From Tigriopus japonicus (lineage: Eukaryota > Arthropoda > Copepoda > Harpacticoida > Harpacticidae), in NCBI GenBank assembly GCA_010645155.1, contig CM021322.1, forward strand, positions 3,828,905-3,892,904: a stretch of DNA of 64,000 nt, given 5' to 3'. The position numbers and the translations under genes were made by a program. Below the pieces are notes generated by a model. That model was not told the DNA's origin. It did not search any database and saw nothing but the letters and a program-made list of their open reading frames with translations. Of the stretch, positions 28,835 through 39,926 are shown one piece after another; the stretch's first letter is position 1; every line of letters begins with the position of its first letter.

Positions 28835-29144
28835 CTAACAATTTTCGAATAAGAGGGCATAGCGGAATTTATCGGCGGTAAGTTCGTCCATTTCGCAGAC
28901 TGGCCGCAGAATGTGGGCGCACATCCCTGGTGATTCCTGTAACAGCTCGCAAACCTGAAGGCGTTGTGATTCGTTGAGAACGATGCTGAAGATAAGCCAT
29001 GTGCGTTTCCCGCCAATCTTGCTCTAGTTTCAAAAAGGTACCACCAAATTGAACCATTTGTAGATTGGTCCAAGTTCGGTTTGTCATGCTACTTCCGAGG
29101 GGAGTGCTAAATTCCGGTTTAGCAAAGAGCTTGTCTTGAGTGCC
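28835..29144 (-). pseudogene. Terminal exon of an unrecognised gene, frame broken once
   Basis: An acceptor GTTTTAG precedes 29144. From there one frame is protein-like (TQDKLFAKPEF, QMVQFGGTFLKLEQDWRETH). Near 28985 the protein-like signal moves by one base into another frame (LNESQRLQVCELLQESPG, ADKFRYALLFENC) that ends at a TAG (28835-28837) followed by AATAAA. A single-base shift would explain both, so this is a recent pseudogene, a sequencing error or an unusual small intron. The family was not recognised and upstream exons were not identified. Confidence 0.4.
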
Positions 29145-29149
29145 CTAAA

Positions 29150-30453
29150 ACGAATCCAAGATATTTTTGTAATTTGAAAATGAGCTGGCATTTTTGAAAT
29201 CAATGTCGGTATACGCAGGGTTGTCACGTAATCGAATGCCACACCAAACCAAGAATACTCTTGTCACTGATTTAAATAAGCATGCAAGTTTTCCAATACC
29301 AATATTCAAGTAAGGATCTGCTAGTCTGCTAAGTAACATTGAAGTTAAGAGTTTTTTCAACGATGGGGAGTACGTTGTTAAAATTACGATTACATCCATT
29401 GCTTACATATACATGGCAAGTAATTCCCTGGCCAAAAATACACAGGAAACTTTGATTGATTTAAATTCCTATGTAACATACCGATTACTGTCCTTGAATT
29501 TGGGAAACTGTTTTTTTCTTGATTAACTAATGTATCTTTATGTCTAACTGTAACTATAGATCAATTTTCTCATTTTTGTTGAAAAGACCCCTTGCAAACT
29601 CACTCCAAGACTTACAAAAAGAACCAAAAACCAAAATTGCTTTCTTTCCAGTTTAACGAAAACACTTCAAATCAAACGGGAAACATTTTTTGGCCAAGTG
29701 TTGCCACAGTGTCAATATTTTGGGTCAAAAGGCTTAACACAGATTGACTTCCAGGAAATTTGGGGACCTGATCTCTATTACAAAAACCGTCCATATTTTT
29801 GTTTGATCGCATCACCGGTTGAGAGCACACTCAAGGACTTTCAATTGACCTGATTTTGGTATTCTCGAGCTAGTTGCATTAGAGCAATGAACATGCAACC
29901 TTACATCAATTATTGACTAGAGACAGTTTAAAAGTAAAATTTATTATAGGCGAGAAGGTACATCAAAAGTATTTTGTTCATCACAAAAACAGTTCCATTA
30001 TGGTTGTGTTTTGCCACCTAAGGTCTACATTCAATGTAATTGTTAATCATAGTTGATTACTTCAAGTTTAAAGTTTAATATCGCACAAATATTCTTGAAA
30101 ATAAAAAAACTCTCTGCTTCTTTTATGGGACCCCGTCTTTCAGACAAATCTTTTGGTTTTAAGGTCAATGGCTCATTTCAACTTCGAAGAAAAAACTTCG
30201 ATTTCAGACAAATCAATATGCTTGGTTCTTTCCCAGTTTAATTAGCTCTAAAAGAAAATATATTTTTTTACATCTCAATAGTTCGTATATAATAAATCAT
30301 AGTTTCTACTTCGACAATATTGTACATATTTCGGAATAGGAAAATTGATTTCTATTAATTGCCCTTCCAAGATACCATAAATTCCGGCCACTTCTAATCT
30401 CAAGAAAACTTTTGATTACCCCCTAAATAACCATCCTCCAGAAACCACGTTTT
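29150..30453. other. Intergenic or 3' flank of SANBR, nothing certain
   Basis: AT-rich. If the SANBR transcript is spliced once more (GTATGT at 30466-30471), its last exon would lie here; no convincing candidate was seen. Confidence 0.35.
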
Positions 30454-33400
30454 TTAAACCAATTTACATACTTTGGTCCGACTGAGATGGCGCATCAATT
30501 CCCTCATGGCCACGCACTCCAGTTCTCTTTGGTTGTCCTGGTTGGCCCGTGTACTTCGGTCACAATCCCACTTCATCCAATGCTCTTCAGCGGTTTTCTC
30601 ATTCCGCCGTCTGGGACTACTTGGACGGCTTTGACCACGACTTGTCCCACTTCCAGGTCGTCCAGGACTCAAGAACTTCGAATTGGAGCCTGAGATGGCC
30701 AAATTGAGGCTACTTCCTCCCATCTGACCCTCCGGACCACACCCACTATTAGAGATCTTGTCGTCATCGTGGGCGATTTTGATCTCAATGGACAAGTCGT
30801 TCTTGCGTTCCAGGTCATATTCCAGACCATTTTCGTCCTCATCCAATCCTGAACTATCCTCAGAAACATCAGTGGAGCTAGAGCTGTCGCTAGATGGAAT
30901 TTGTCGCACTGGCAATTTGGGAGTCCTCTTTAACCGTCCATAAGTTATGGTTTTCCAACGCTGAGCTGCTAACTTGGCAGTGGGAGATGATGAGTTCAAA
31001 GACAAAGAACTCAGACCTAGAATCATTGAGGAGAATAACTTGTGAATGATTTGTTTATTCCTGGACATAAAATCGACAATGGTGACTTCTGAATTTTCAG
31101 TTACGCCAAGTAAAAGTCTGCCTAAATATAAGATCGAGTTTTCCAAAATCCAGTCATGTTAACGTTTCTCGATTGATCTTATATTTAGCTTTGACTGTTG
31201 CTCAACTCAATATAACAAAGTTTTGCAGTTGCCTTAAATCCACATTAGGTACTTACCGTCCTTTGATCTCGGAATATTTCTCGAAACAAGATTTACGCCG
31301 TTACTTACTGACAGGAATTTTTTATCCAACCTTGCCTTTCGAATTAAAACATTTGAATATATCTTGAGTTTTTTCGTTATTTCCTGTGGCCTTAATTACC
31401 CTCACCAAAACAAAGCAAATACTTTAAAACAACTTACTTTTCTTGATCAGAGGTTTGGTTGGGACGGGTGGCACTTTTTTGACTTGCCAAATACTGCGAT
31501 TTAACAGAAACCGAGGTTTGGTTTTGGGAACAAGATTGAATTCTTGACCATTTTCTTCGCCTACTATCACTGTTACCGGATTAGATCCGCTGCAATGGAG
31601 CATACAAATATGAGTTGAAAAACATGAACAAATATAAATTCCATTATGTGCCATTAATCCAACCTGGAGAGGGGTTTTGGAACACAAACGCTGTTGATGT
31701 CAGCAGGGATCCTGATTTTGGAACGACCCATACTCGACAAACAAATGGCATCGCGGTGAGTCATGAGGAGCTTGAATATTGCTTTATCCAGATCGGTTTT
31801 GAGCTTCACTTTGTGCTCTCTAGATTGGCAACCATTTGGTCCCGATTGAACAGGTTGGAACCGATATTTGGACAAGTTACAACATGGATAGCTGCCAAAA
31901 GGTTGAGTCGAGTTCTTGAACTGAATGGCCGGAAATTCAGGATCGTGTGGATGGTAACTACAAAATTCATTCAAGTACAACGGGAACGAAGAGGAACATA
32001 AGGAGCATGGAAGGGTATGAACCATGCCCCACAGACGCCAAAACACCTTTCGCCATGACTTTAATTCAGTCCTAAGGCCTCGAATCAGGTCATTGATATT
32101 AAAGTGTGGGTCTCTGAAATGAGAAATAGCACCTAGAAACAAGATTCCATTCTTTTGAAGGCATGCCATGCTAACCTTTGATGTTTAGGCACTATTTGGC
32201 CTCGCAAATTTATAGAGGATCGTAATGGAAGACACGGTAGAAGTTTAGCGAGGTTATTCGTCAAGAACAAACCACAAAGACGACATCGATGAAGTGAAGC
32301 TGCGGATTCAAAGAGTTCTCGACCTGGTTGAGGATCGGGCTCACACAGACTAAAGATCAGTTTAATGAACAGTTTACTCTGGATCCGATCTCGCCGATCG
32401 ATAATATCTTCCACTTGTGAAGGCGAATAAAAGCTAGACAACCTGAAAGTTGGGTGCTAGATGCCATTTTTCAACGTCAAAAACGAGGAGGAGTAGACTC
32501 ATCATACCTTTGAAGCAAGGCGTCAGAAAGGCAGTTCATGTTGTAAGTCACACCCAACACTTTGTTCATGTTCTTATGGATGAATTGAAGGGCATCATCC
32601 ACTAACTGATCCATCTTCAAGAACGAAGCTGACACGAGGATTGACATGACATTTCCAGGCTCAAAACAGGGTGGATCTCCCGTGGAATTGCCTCTTTGGA
32701 TCCAAGCCATGAGCCATTCGAATATGTAGATATCACAGTGAACGGAAATGTCCACATCCTCCAGATTTTGACCGGAAGTGATGTCATTGAAATAGCCCAT
32801 ATTGGACGTGAGAAGATCTTGAGGGCAAGTGAAATCTCTTTTGGCATCACGTGAGTCGTCGCACACATGGATGGTGATTTCTTGACTAAGAAATAAATGC
32901 TCAGTAAAACCATTACTTATGATAAGAAATTGGCAAAAAGTCCTACCTTGACATGGTCAAGTCCGAGGAGATGAGTTTGTGTAGATTGCTCTCACTGATG
33001 GATTTCCTTCTCAAAGGATGAAGGAACCCCCGATTTGAAACCTTCAAGGAATCATTCTCACCAAAGGTAAAACCTCCCCGATTGCTCGGTGGTGTTTTAA
33101 CAGACAGGATATATGGTAAAATCCCCTGAAGGATCTCACTCTCAGCCAATTCAACCAGGTTGTCCTTCAATTGGGACTCGATCGAACAAGGTTCCCTACA
33201 ACACACATAAAAATGGATAACTCGGCCTCCTCGATCTATCTATCTATCACACTTACTTTGGTTGGGGTCGATTGCCAACGGCCTTTATGGCAAAGGACGA
33301 GGAGGAAGAGGAGGAGGAGGGGGAACTTGAAGGTTCTGCATGTCCTTCTCGTCCGTGAGTGATTGAATTGTAGAAACCGTGCTTCTCAGGTAGACTAGTT

Positions 33401-33531
33401 TTGGCTTTGGTTGTTGTATCGTTGCACTTGGCCAAAGGTGGACTTGAACACAGTGAGGCTCTGAGCTCGTTCCAAAGTTGGTGGATAGGTTGTGGAACCC
33501 GAGAGAGCTCGCCATTACACAGATTTGTAGC
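30454..33531 (-). CDS. SANBR: SANBR (KIAA1841)-like BTB-domain protein, partial at the 5' end
   Basis: Seven exons with matched phases: 33531-33257, 33195-32947, 32885-32508, 32442-32176, 32113-31664, 31589-31438, 31121-30454; together 812 residues. The BTB-like domain starts at SQEITIHVCDDSRDAKRDF and includes VDISVHCDIYIFEWL, VMSILVSASFLKMDQLVDDA and NMNKVLGVTYNMNCLSDALL. Then come a zinc-site region HRCRLCGLFL and SWRKVFWRLWGMVHTLPCS, and late a Ser/acidic linker before WDCDRSTRANQDNQRELECV. This matches vertebrate SANBR, a SANT/BTB regulator of class-switch recombination; the role here must be older and is unknown. The first listed exon follows an acceptor (CTTCCAG) and has an in-frame stop upstream, so the start codon and any SANT part lie in an exon I could not find. 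The last exon may end at TAA 30454 or splice at GTATGT. Confidence 0.85.
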
Positions 33532-33539
33532 CTGGAAGA

Positions 33540-34155
33540 GTTAGTTGAGGTGCACACGGTCTAACAAATGACCACTAATAGCACAATCTTTGAGAGCTTT
33601 GAGGTTGAGGAGCTAACTAATAAATCCAAGGGGAACTTTCGTCTTGGTCTTTTTTAACCTTGAGAAAAGTCGACTTTGCGATTGAATGATACTGGTAAGT
33701 CGATCTTGACTTAAGGGGATCTTTTGCCAATAAAATAATGAAGCGGCAACAAGAGACCAAAGTGCAAAGTTTCTCCAACTTCTTGCCTTTGCAATTCTTT
33801 AGTGTATTAGCTTGTCCTGGATTTGGCCTTGCAAAGAAGGTCATTCAAATTGGTCCATTTGCCTATCACAAGGGAAAAACAGGAAAACAAGATTCCAATG
33901 ACCTTCACGATATTGTGTAAATGAAGCATTGGTTGTTATTGAGGCTTGATGTCGACTGGATAGTAAAACATAGATAATCATATCGGACAGATTTGACATG
34001 TTTTTAAAATCTTCCTTATTTGACGAGGAAAAAAATCACAACATTGGTTGGAAGGATGGAACTATGTTCCTTCTGGCTCCATGTCCCAATATTTTCCTTT
34101 AGTACTCACTTCGAAAAGAATCCAATGCAATGTGGACGTCAAACAACCTAATGAG
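33540..34155. other. Upstream region of SANBR
   Basis: Should contain the missing first exon and promoter of SANBR, unless they lie beyond the repeats further right. No open segment here could be tied to the gene with confidence. Confidence 0.35.
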
Positions 34156-34159
34156 AACT

Positions 34160-34635
34160 CTTCAAAAAATCGTTGAAATATATCACATGACCAATATTTT
34201 GTCTTTGATTTTATCCCACTAGAACTAGATGGGTCTGTGCAATGGCAGAGAACCTTTCTTGTCACCTCTATCCATTGAAAAGGTTGAAATTATACTAAAG
34301 CTCTGGTCCAATTTCTTTGCTTCCTTCTTGTCTTACACGCTCTTTCCAATGGATGGATGGTGTGCCACCTTGGTGATAATGTTGGGTGGATACGAAAAAT
34401 TTGTTTGGCAAACAGCCGGAAAACATGTCAAACAAAAACTCAAGTATCTTAAAAGGTCTTAAACTCATGCATTGGCCTGAAAACCTTTCGGGAATGTTGC
34501 ATGTGGTCGTAGAAAAGAAATATATTTCAGTCTTATTTGTTTGTCAAATCATCAAACATCGAAAGCCAAGACCAAGATAACGACTCCGAATTTGGTGTCA
34601 ATCCAAAATGTTGTAGAATAACAATTAAGTTTTAT
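34160..34635 (+). repeat. Dispersed repeat family A, copy 2
   Basis: Same order of sequence as 20380-20845, starting AAAATCGTTGAAATATATC and ending GTTGTAGAAT. The frame with KFVWQTA and KHVKQKL is kept, but the sequences diverge by substitutions and small indels. Confidence 0.65.
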
Positions 34636-34966
34636 TTTACCCAAGAAATGTATGGCAGGATGAAAAACGGCAATGGGCAACGTCTGAAACGTTTCAAGGT
34701 TTCCAGAGAGATACTTTTGGTCAATTTTCAAGAGCCATCAGTTTCCAGACATTTGCTTTTTGGTAGATCTTCAATAAGGGTCAGCATTGCCAGAGATCTC
34801 CTTTTTTTTAAATAGTAAAAATGATAAGTTCATCCTCAAGAAAAAAAATCTATTAGTGCAAAAAATCCAAAAAAATGCAATTTGTTAGTTTTGCAAGCTT
34901 TAAGCAACTCTGCCGATTAGTAGTCCAAGTATGCAACAAACTCCGGCATCGTATGTAGTATGTTAG

Positions 34967-35544
34967 ACACGGTGTTTTTTTGAGCGTGAGAAGTCATTTT
35001 CAAATTCCAAAAACTAACAAAACAAAAAAAAGAGACCAATTTTGAGGTGTGAATGCAATACTGCATCTGTATCTAAATTCTGTTAATTAGGTCACGGGCA
35101 AAAACACGATGTAAGGTCACTTAAAGCATGCTTAAATACATATTTTGAACATTTTCTTCCGCCCAATTCTCAGGTAGCCTTATGGGCGAGTTTACCTAAA
35201 ACAGTGTCTAATTCTACTTAGCCGTTTGTCTTAATTAATGTAACGACCCTCCCATTTGGTCCCTCGAGAATGCTGAACGAAAAAGTCGTTAAAAAAAGAT
35301 CCGCGAAATAGACTTCCGAAATATTTTAGAGCAACACTGCTCTTAGTACGTCTAACATCAAAGTCAAAGTAAATTTTCATATATTTGTTTTTAAGTATGT
35401 TTTAAGTAACATTATAGAGTTTTTGGCCGTGACCGATTTAGCCGAATTCAAATAAATGCTCTGCATTGCGTTCACATCTCAAAAGTGGTCTCAAAAGTTT
35501 CTGGAATTTGAAAATGACATCTTACGCTCAAAAAAACACCGTGT
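34967..35544. mobile_element. Inverted-repeat element family C, copy 1, 578 bp
   Basis: Ends CACGGTGTTTTTTTGAGCGT and its reverse complement; inverted similarity continues for about 180 bases on each side (GTCATTTTCAAATTCC in both arms). TAGA occurs on both sides if the element is taken from CACGGTG to CACCGTG, suggesting a 4-bp duplication. No coding content. A related copy lies at 46292-47722. Confidence 0.65.
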
Positions 35545-35565
35545 AGAGAAACCTTAGCAGTGATT

Positions 35566-35634
35566 GCATACGAATAAAAGCCATTTTCTGCCACCTGGCA
35601 GAAATTTGTGGCAGAAAATGGCTTTTATTCATGC
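35566..35634. repeat. Near-perfect hairpin
   Basis: AATAAAAGCCATTTTCTGCC pairs with the reverse complement at 35608-35630, giving a stem of about 27 bp around a 13-base loop (one base unpaired). It lies just outside element C copy 1. Confidence 0.6.
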
Positions 35635-35685
35635 GAAAAAAGTGACAAAAAATGGCATTTGAACCGTCTTTCAAATGCAACACAC

Positions 35686-35782
35686 AACTTTCCAAACTCA
35701 ACTCTTCGGAGTCAAAATTTAGCATTGAACTGTCTTTCAATGCCAAATACTAGGCAAGCCCCGGTTCGATCCCGGGCTTGCC
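35686..35782 (+). repeat. SINE tail fragment next to a tRNA-like T-arm
   Basis: AACTCTTCGGAGTCAAAATT matches the tail of the SINE at 23885-24000. About 20 bases later CCCGGTTCGATCCCGGG forms a perfect 5-bp T-stem with a consensus B box, but no matching A box or acceptor stem was found, so it is not called a tRNA. Confidence 0.45.
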
Positions 35783-36009
35783 GAGTCCTAGTGACCTGTG
35801 GTATTAAGTTACATGCAGAAGTCACGGCCTTTGACGGCTTAAATGGGCGAACCTGGGGTCATTCCCGAGGGTGAGGTAAAAATTAATGCTTGCTTGCTAG
35901 CTTGTCCAAGTGGAGCGGCAATATCCCCATATGGCGGACAGCCTCTATCAGATCGCAGCTGCGAAGCAACGTTCTGACTTCTCAACAAACAAACAAACAT
36001 GCCACCCAC

Positions 36010-36845
36010 TCTTGGTCGCCAACGGTGCTAAACGTTTTTTTGCCATTTGCTATTTTAATTAATGCCAATTACGTGTGTTTACTCCCATTTTTTTAGGCTC
36101 CATAATGTTCTTATTGCGCCACTTTTGAGCGAAAATGTTCTCTTTCTGTTTTTTTCCAAAATTTTCCATCTCGTGGTTTTTGGTCCAAATTTTTTTATCG
36201 CATTTTTTGTCCAAGATTTTACCGTACCTTCAAGATGTAAGCGAATTTGAGAAGGTCCAAAATGTCCTTTTCCGTAATGGAACCAATCTGAAACGACATG
36301 ACCAATCCTTGGTCGCACTGATCCATGTTGTATCCGTTCTCTTCGTTTTCTATCATCATGAAATGCTTATAACTTGGAACCTTTGGCCGCTCTAATATTG
36401 CCAATTGTATTTGGTGTAGGCTACTATTGATACGCTCTTCTCAGACTTCGGCACCAAACTAAAGCATGTTTCGAGAAAAAAACCGAGGTCGTTGCATTTC
36501 GAGGAATGTATGGCCGACGGCGCTCTGGTTCTGAAAACAAATAACAAATATCAATTTTTTTCCTAAATGGAGACATTTCAACAAACGGAGTTAAACCCTG
36601 ACCCGAAGGTTCTGTCGTAATTTTGAATCATGATATCTCCGTGATGAAAGAATAAATTTGTACGCCGTAACATCCAATCTATCCCCAATTAGACTCTCTA
36701 TCCCGAAAAAATCGACCAAAGTGGAAAGTGTGGGCGACTCAAAGATTGTCCAATTTTTGAAAGGTGTCCTTTGCCTAAAATATTTGTTTCTCGCTCCCCT
36801 TTCTCTAGGACCAAGTACTGCTTGAATCCCGCCATTCACTGTTTT
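36010..36845 (-). repeat. Dispersed repeat family B, copy 2
   Basis: Aligns with 24368-25745 except for the 515-bp MITE missing here. It keeps the segment encoding CDQGLVMSFQIG and EKDILDLLKFAYIL on the minus strand, but the frame is shifted further 5'. It ends with CCCGCCATTCACTGTTTTAA, a stretch shared with all three copies. Confidence 0.6.
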
Positions 36846-36849
36846 AAAG

Positions 36850-37274
36850 CGGTTTAAAGTCATGGCTTACTCACTCGACAACTATTTGAATTTGCCACTC
36901 TTTTCATCCGACCAGTAACATCAAGAGTCTGAAACATAAAATGATGTGCGTGCCAAAAATTGGTGAGCCATCAAAGTTTGTGAAAATTAAAGACTTCAAT
37001 TCAGTCTTAGTTAAGATTAATGTACTTTTGCTATTGTTTGAATTTCAGACTTTGGCTGGAAAATGAAGCTTCATAATTGGGCTATTCCAAAATAAAAATT
37101 CATTGTTGTCTATTTAACAAATTGAGATACACATTAGGTGAACATTTTATGTGGCTAAATTGTTGCAGCAGTTTTAATTTATCTCTCTTTAAGGTAGTAA
37201 GGTAGTTTAAGAACTTTCATCCAAAACGTCGCCCGAAATTTTGGTTTTGGTTTCGGTTATGCCTACCAAAGAAA
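36850..37274. other. Intergenic, nothing recognised
   Basis: No supported feature between repeat B copy 2 and the next MITE. Confidence 0.35.
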
Positions 37275-37282
37275 GTTATCAT

Positions 37283-38190
37283 TAGAGCCCGGGAAAAAAT
37301 GTTGGAAATACGTCCAAAAAATGTCATTAAAATGTCAGGAAAAAGGGCAAATATTTTTGAAATATAGGGCAAAAAGGGCAAATATTTTTGAAATATAGGG
37401 CAAAAAGGGCAAATATTTTTGAAATATAGGGCAAAAAGGGCAAAAAATGTTGAAATATAGGGCAAAAAGGGCAAAAAATGTTGAAATTTTGAGCAAAAAG
37501 AGCAAAAAATGTTGAAAATTACGGCAAAAAAGTCAACAAAATGTGTGAGAAATGGGACTAGATGCGTGGAGGACTTGAGAAGACTACAGACATCTGAAGG
37601 AAATAATGCCGTCAAAACTCTAGCTTAAAAAACGGGAGGTTGCGCTTCACATAGGGGGGTGTTTTTATAAGCTAGACGTCAAAACAGTTTATGTTATAAG
37701 TCAGATAGCACATTCAGATCCTTTGAAAGGCAATAGATATTAAAGTCTGAGTAAATAATGGCAACAGTGCCAACTTAAAACATACTTTACTCTACACATC
37801 GCTATTTTGCCCACGTAAAATGATCATAGAAAAAAAGATTTCAAAGTTTCTGATTTGAACTTTTTAAAAAAAATTTGACAAAAAGAAACTTTAAGGGCAC
37901 TTTTTCCCCTTTCCAAAGATTTTAATTAATTGCCATCGTAAAATGTGAAGTTGAACAATGACAATTTTAGCGGGAAAATTTGGGGGGAAACTTCAAGCCT
38001 TCATTTGATTGATTGGTCCCTCAGAACCGGTTTTGGGATGACATTTTTGAGCAAAAAGTACAAAAAAAATTAAGAAAATGTTGAAATTTTCCAAAAAATG
38101 TCAAATAAAATTAAAATGTTATGTTCACGTAAAATTGGCAAAAAATGTAAAAAATTATTTTTAATGTAAAAAAAAAATTCCTTAGCCCTA
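37283..38190. mobile_element. hAT-like MITE, 908 bp, containing a minisatellite
   Basis: Ends TAGAGCCCGGGAAAAAATGT and, on the other strand, TAGGGCTAAGGAATTTTTTT. Flanks are GTTATCAT (37275-37282) and GTAATCAT (38191-38198), 7 of 8 identical. The interior repeats GCAAAAAATGTTGAAAT-like units. The 132-codon minus-strand frame over it is only the translated repeat. Confidence 0.65.
37338..37520. repeat. 31-bp tandem repeat, about 5 units
   Basis: Unit GGGCAAAAAGGGCAAATATT plus TTTGAAATATA, with the first three units nearly identical and the last ones diverged to GGGCAAAAAATGTTGAAAT. Starts of successive units at 37367 and 37398 give the period. Confidence 0.75.
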
Positions 38191-38383
38191 GTAATCATGC
38201 ACTATAAAGATTGGAGTTTTTGAACAAAATCAAAGATTTTCTGGCCAAAAAAACCCGAAACTTCAGATTTCCGATTTTTTTTCAATTTTTGCGATTCCAC
38301 AACCTTAGAACACATGAGAAATTTAGATTTTTAAAATGAATTTTGTATGTACGTATTTTGAAGTCAGATCCCCTTGTTTTGGT

Positions 38384-38788
38384 AATACCGGGTGTTTCAA
38401 AAGAAACGGAACACCTAATTCCATCGTCAATAACTCATGATTGAAACCATGTATGAATCTCACCTTTATTGGATAGAATTGGCCAAACACTTGACTTGAA
38501 AAGTCAGAAAAAGCAATTTCACCCAATTTCAATATTTAAGCGACGACGATTTTTTCCCTGAAGAGCCCTTTACGAAAACAGAGCGTTCGTGACTCCGATT
38601 TTTTTCTCTCTTCAGAAATTTGGCTAAATTAAAAAATAAGGCGACAATAAGAGAATAACAACTTGTGTATCTTAAGAATTGTTATCTGCCGCATCTTTTT
38701 GATCTCTATACATTTTTTGTGAGATCAACCATTGCCGAGTTACGGACATGGTTTGCCGTTCCGTTTCTTATGCATCACCCGGTAGTAT
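38384..38788. mobile_element. Inverted-repeat element E, about 405 bp
   Basis: Left end ATACCGGGTGTTTCAAAAGA, right end on the other strand ATACTACCGGGTGATGCATA; both continue with AAGAAACGGAAC. Weaker inverted similarity extends about 70 bases inward. The termini resemble mariner-like elements. No coding content. Confidence 0.5.
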
Positions 38789-38789
38789 T

Positions 38790-39922
38790 ATTGGTTTTGG
38801 TTTATACTCCTTTTAGCCTGGCCCATTCTACTTTCATGCGCACTTATCCATTTGGCGAACAAAACAATGACGCAAATGATTTTATTCAAATGTGCTGTTT
38901 ACCTAAAAGTTAGCTCTGAGCCTCTAAGCCACCACGATATGTTGTTGATGCTAAAGGAATTCTAAATTTATGTTGTACTGCAGGGACTATCTCTGAGCAC
39001 ATTCTGCTACTCAAAGCCCGAAACATGTAGACCAAACAAATTCTAAAAACAGAGACTACCTTTTTCACTTGCCTTCATTAAACACTCTGTGTTTAGCATT
39101 TCAGAATCATTACAAGGCGTGGGAATCAAATGCAAATAAAAATTATCTTAGATGTCCTTTAAAATGCTCCTAAAAATGGCCCACAATGCTAATAAGTTCA
39201 TATTTCCCGGGTCATTTCATGTGTTGTTTTGTATTTTAAGGTTTGCTTAATTTGCTTTAATTTTTTCCTGCCTGTGGATGCGAAAAATCTTCAAAAACGA
39301 GAATTGCAACCAAAATTAAATCAATCCTTCATTTCGAGATATCTCAAGACCAATGCCTCCGATCCTAACGAAAGAAAAATGTCCACAAATTTTGGTTGTA
39401 CAATACTCATTAACTTGAGACCAGATTTGAAATTCATTTTAAAATGTCAAAAATAAAATTGGGGTCAACAAAATCAAATCCCGTTGCGTTTTTAGTTGCT
39501 TACAATTTCTCAAAAATATTTACATGGTGCCCATTTCGGTACTTCTTGATAATTTGGATCCAATCCTCTGAATTAGAATGACTTTAAGAGCATTTAAAAT
39601 TGTAGAAATCTAACAAAACAGGATTCTACCGGTAGTTTTTTGAAAAAAATGCTTTGGAAATGGTAGTGGGGGAAATTCAATAACTTTTTTAAATTTTTTT
39701 CTCTTTTCGATTTAATCTTCAATTTTTTGGGCAATATTTCGCAATTAAGGAAAAGATTTTGACTCAAAAAACATTAATTTATCAATTTCAAATCCGGTCT
39801 CTACTCATTACCAAAACCTTACATAGCTTTTGTCAATTCGGATTGAAGAACTAAAATTTTGGAAAAATCTGTACGTGTATGTACAGTAAGACAAAATCTC
39901 CCTTATTGGCATCCGTCAGTTA
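38790..39922. other. Intergenic, nothing recognised
   Basis: About 1.1 kb without supported features. Confidence 0.35.
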
Positions 39923-39926
39923 TTAA

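Noticed and set aside
33285..33557. Frame starting MASSLGFHNL as the SANBR start
   Set aside because: It ends in a stop before the donor and is out of phase with the next exon; the frame that joins in phase has no ATG in this exon.
35755..35782. tRNA gene
   Set aside because: Only the T-arm and B box are convincing; there is no matching A box, anticodon arm or acceptor stem.
37338..37520. CRISPR-like regular repeats
   Set aside because: Units are contiguous with no unique spacers, and this is a eukaryotic genome.
37217..37615. 132-codon minus-strand frame rich in Phe and Pro
   Set aside because: It is the translation of the 31-bp tandem repeat within a MITE.
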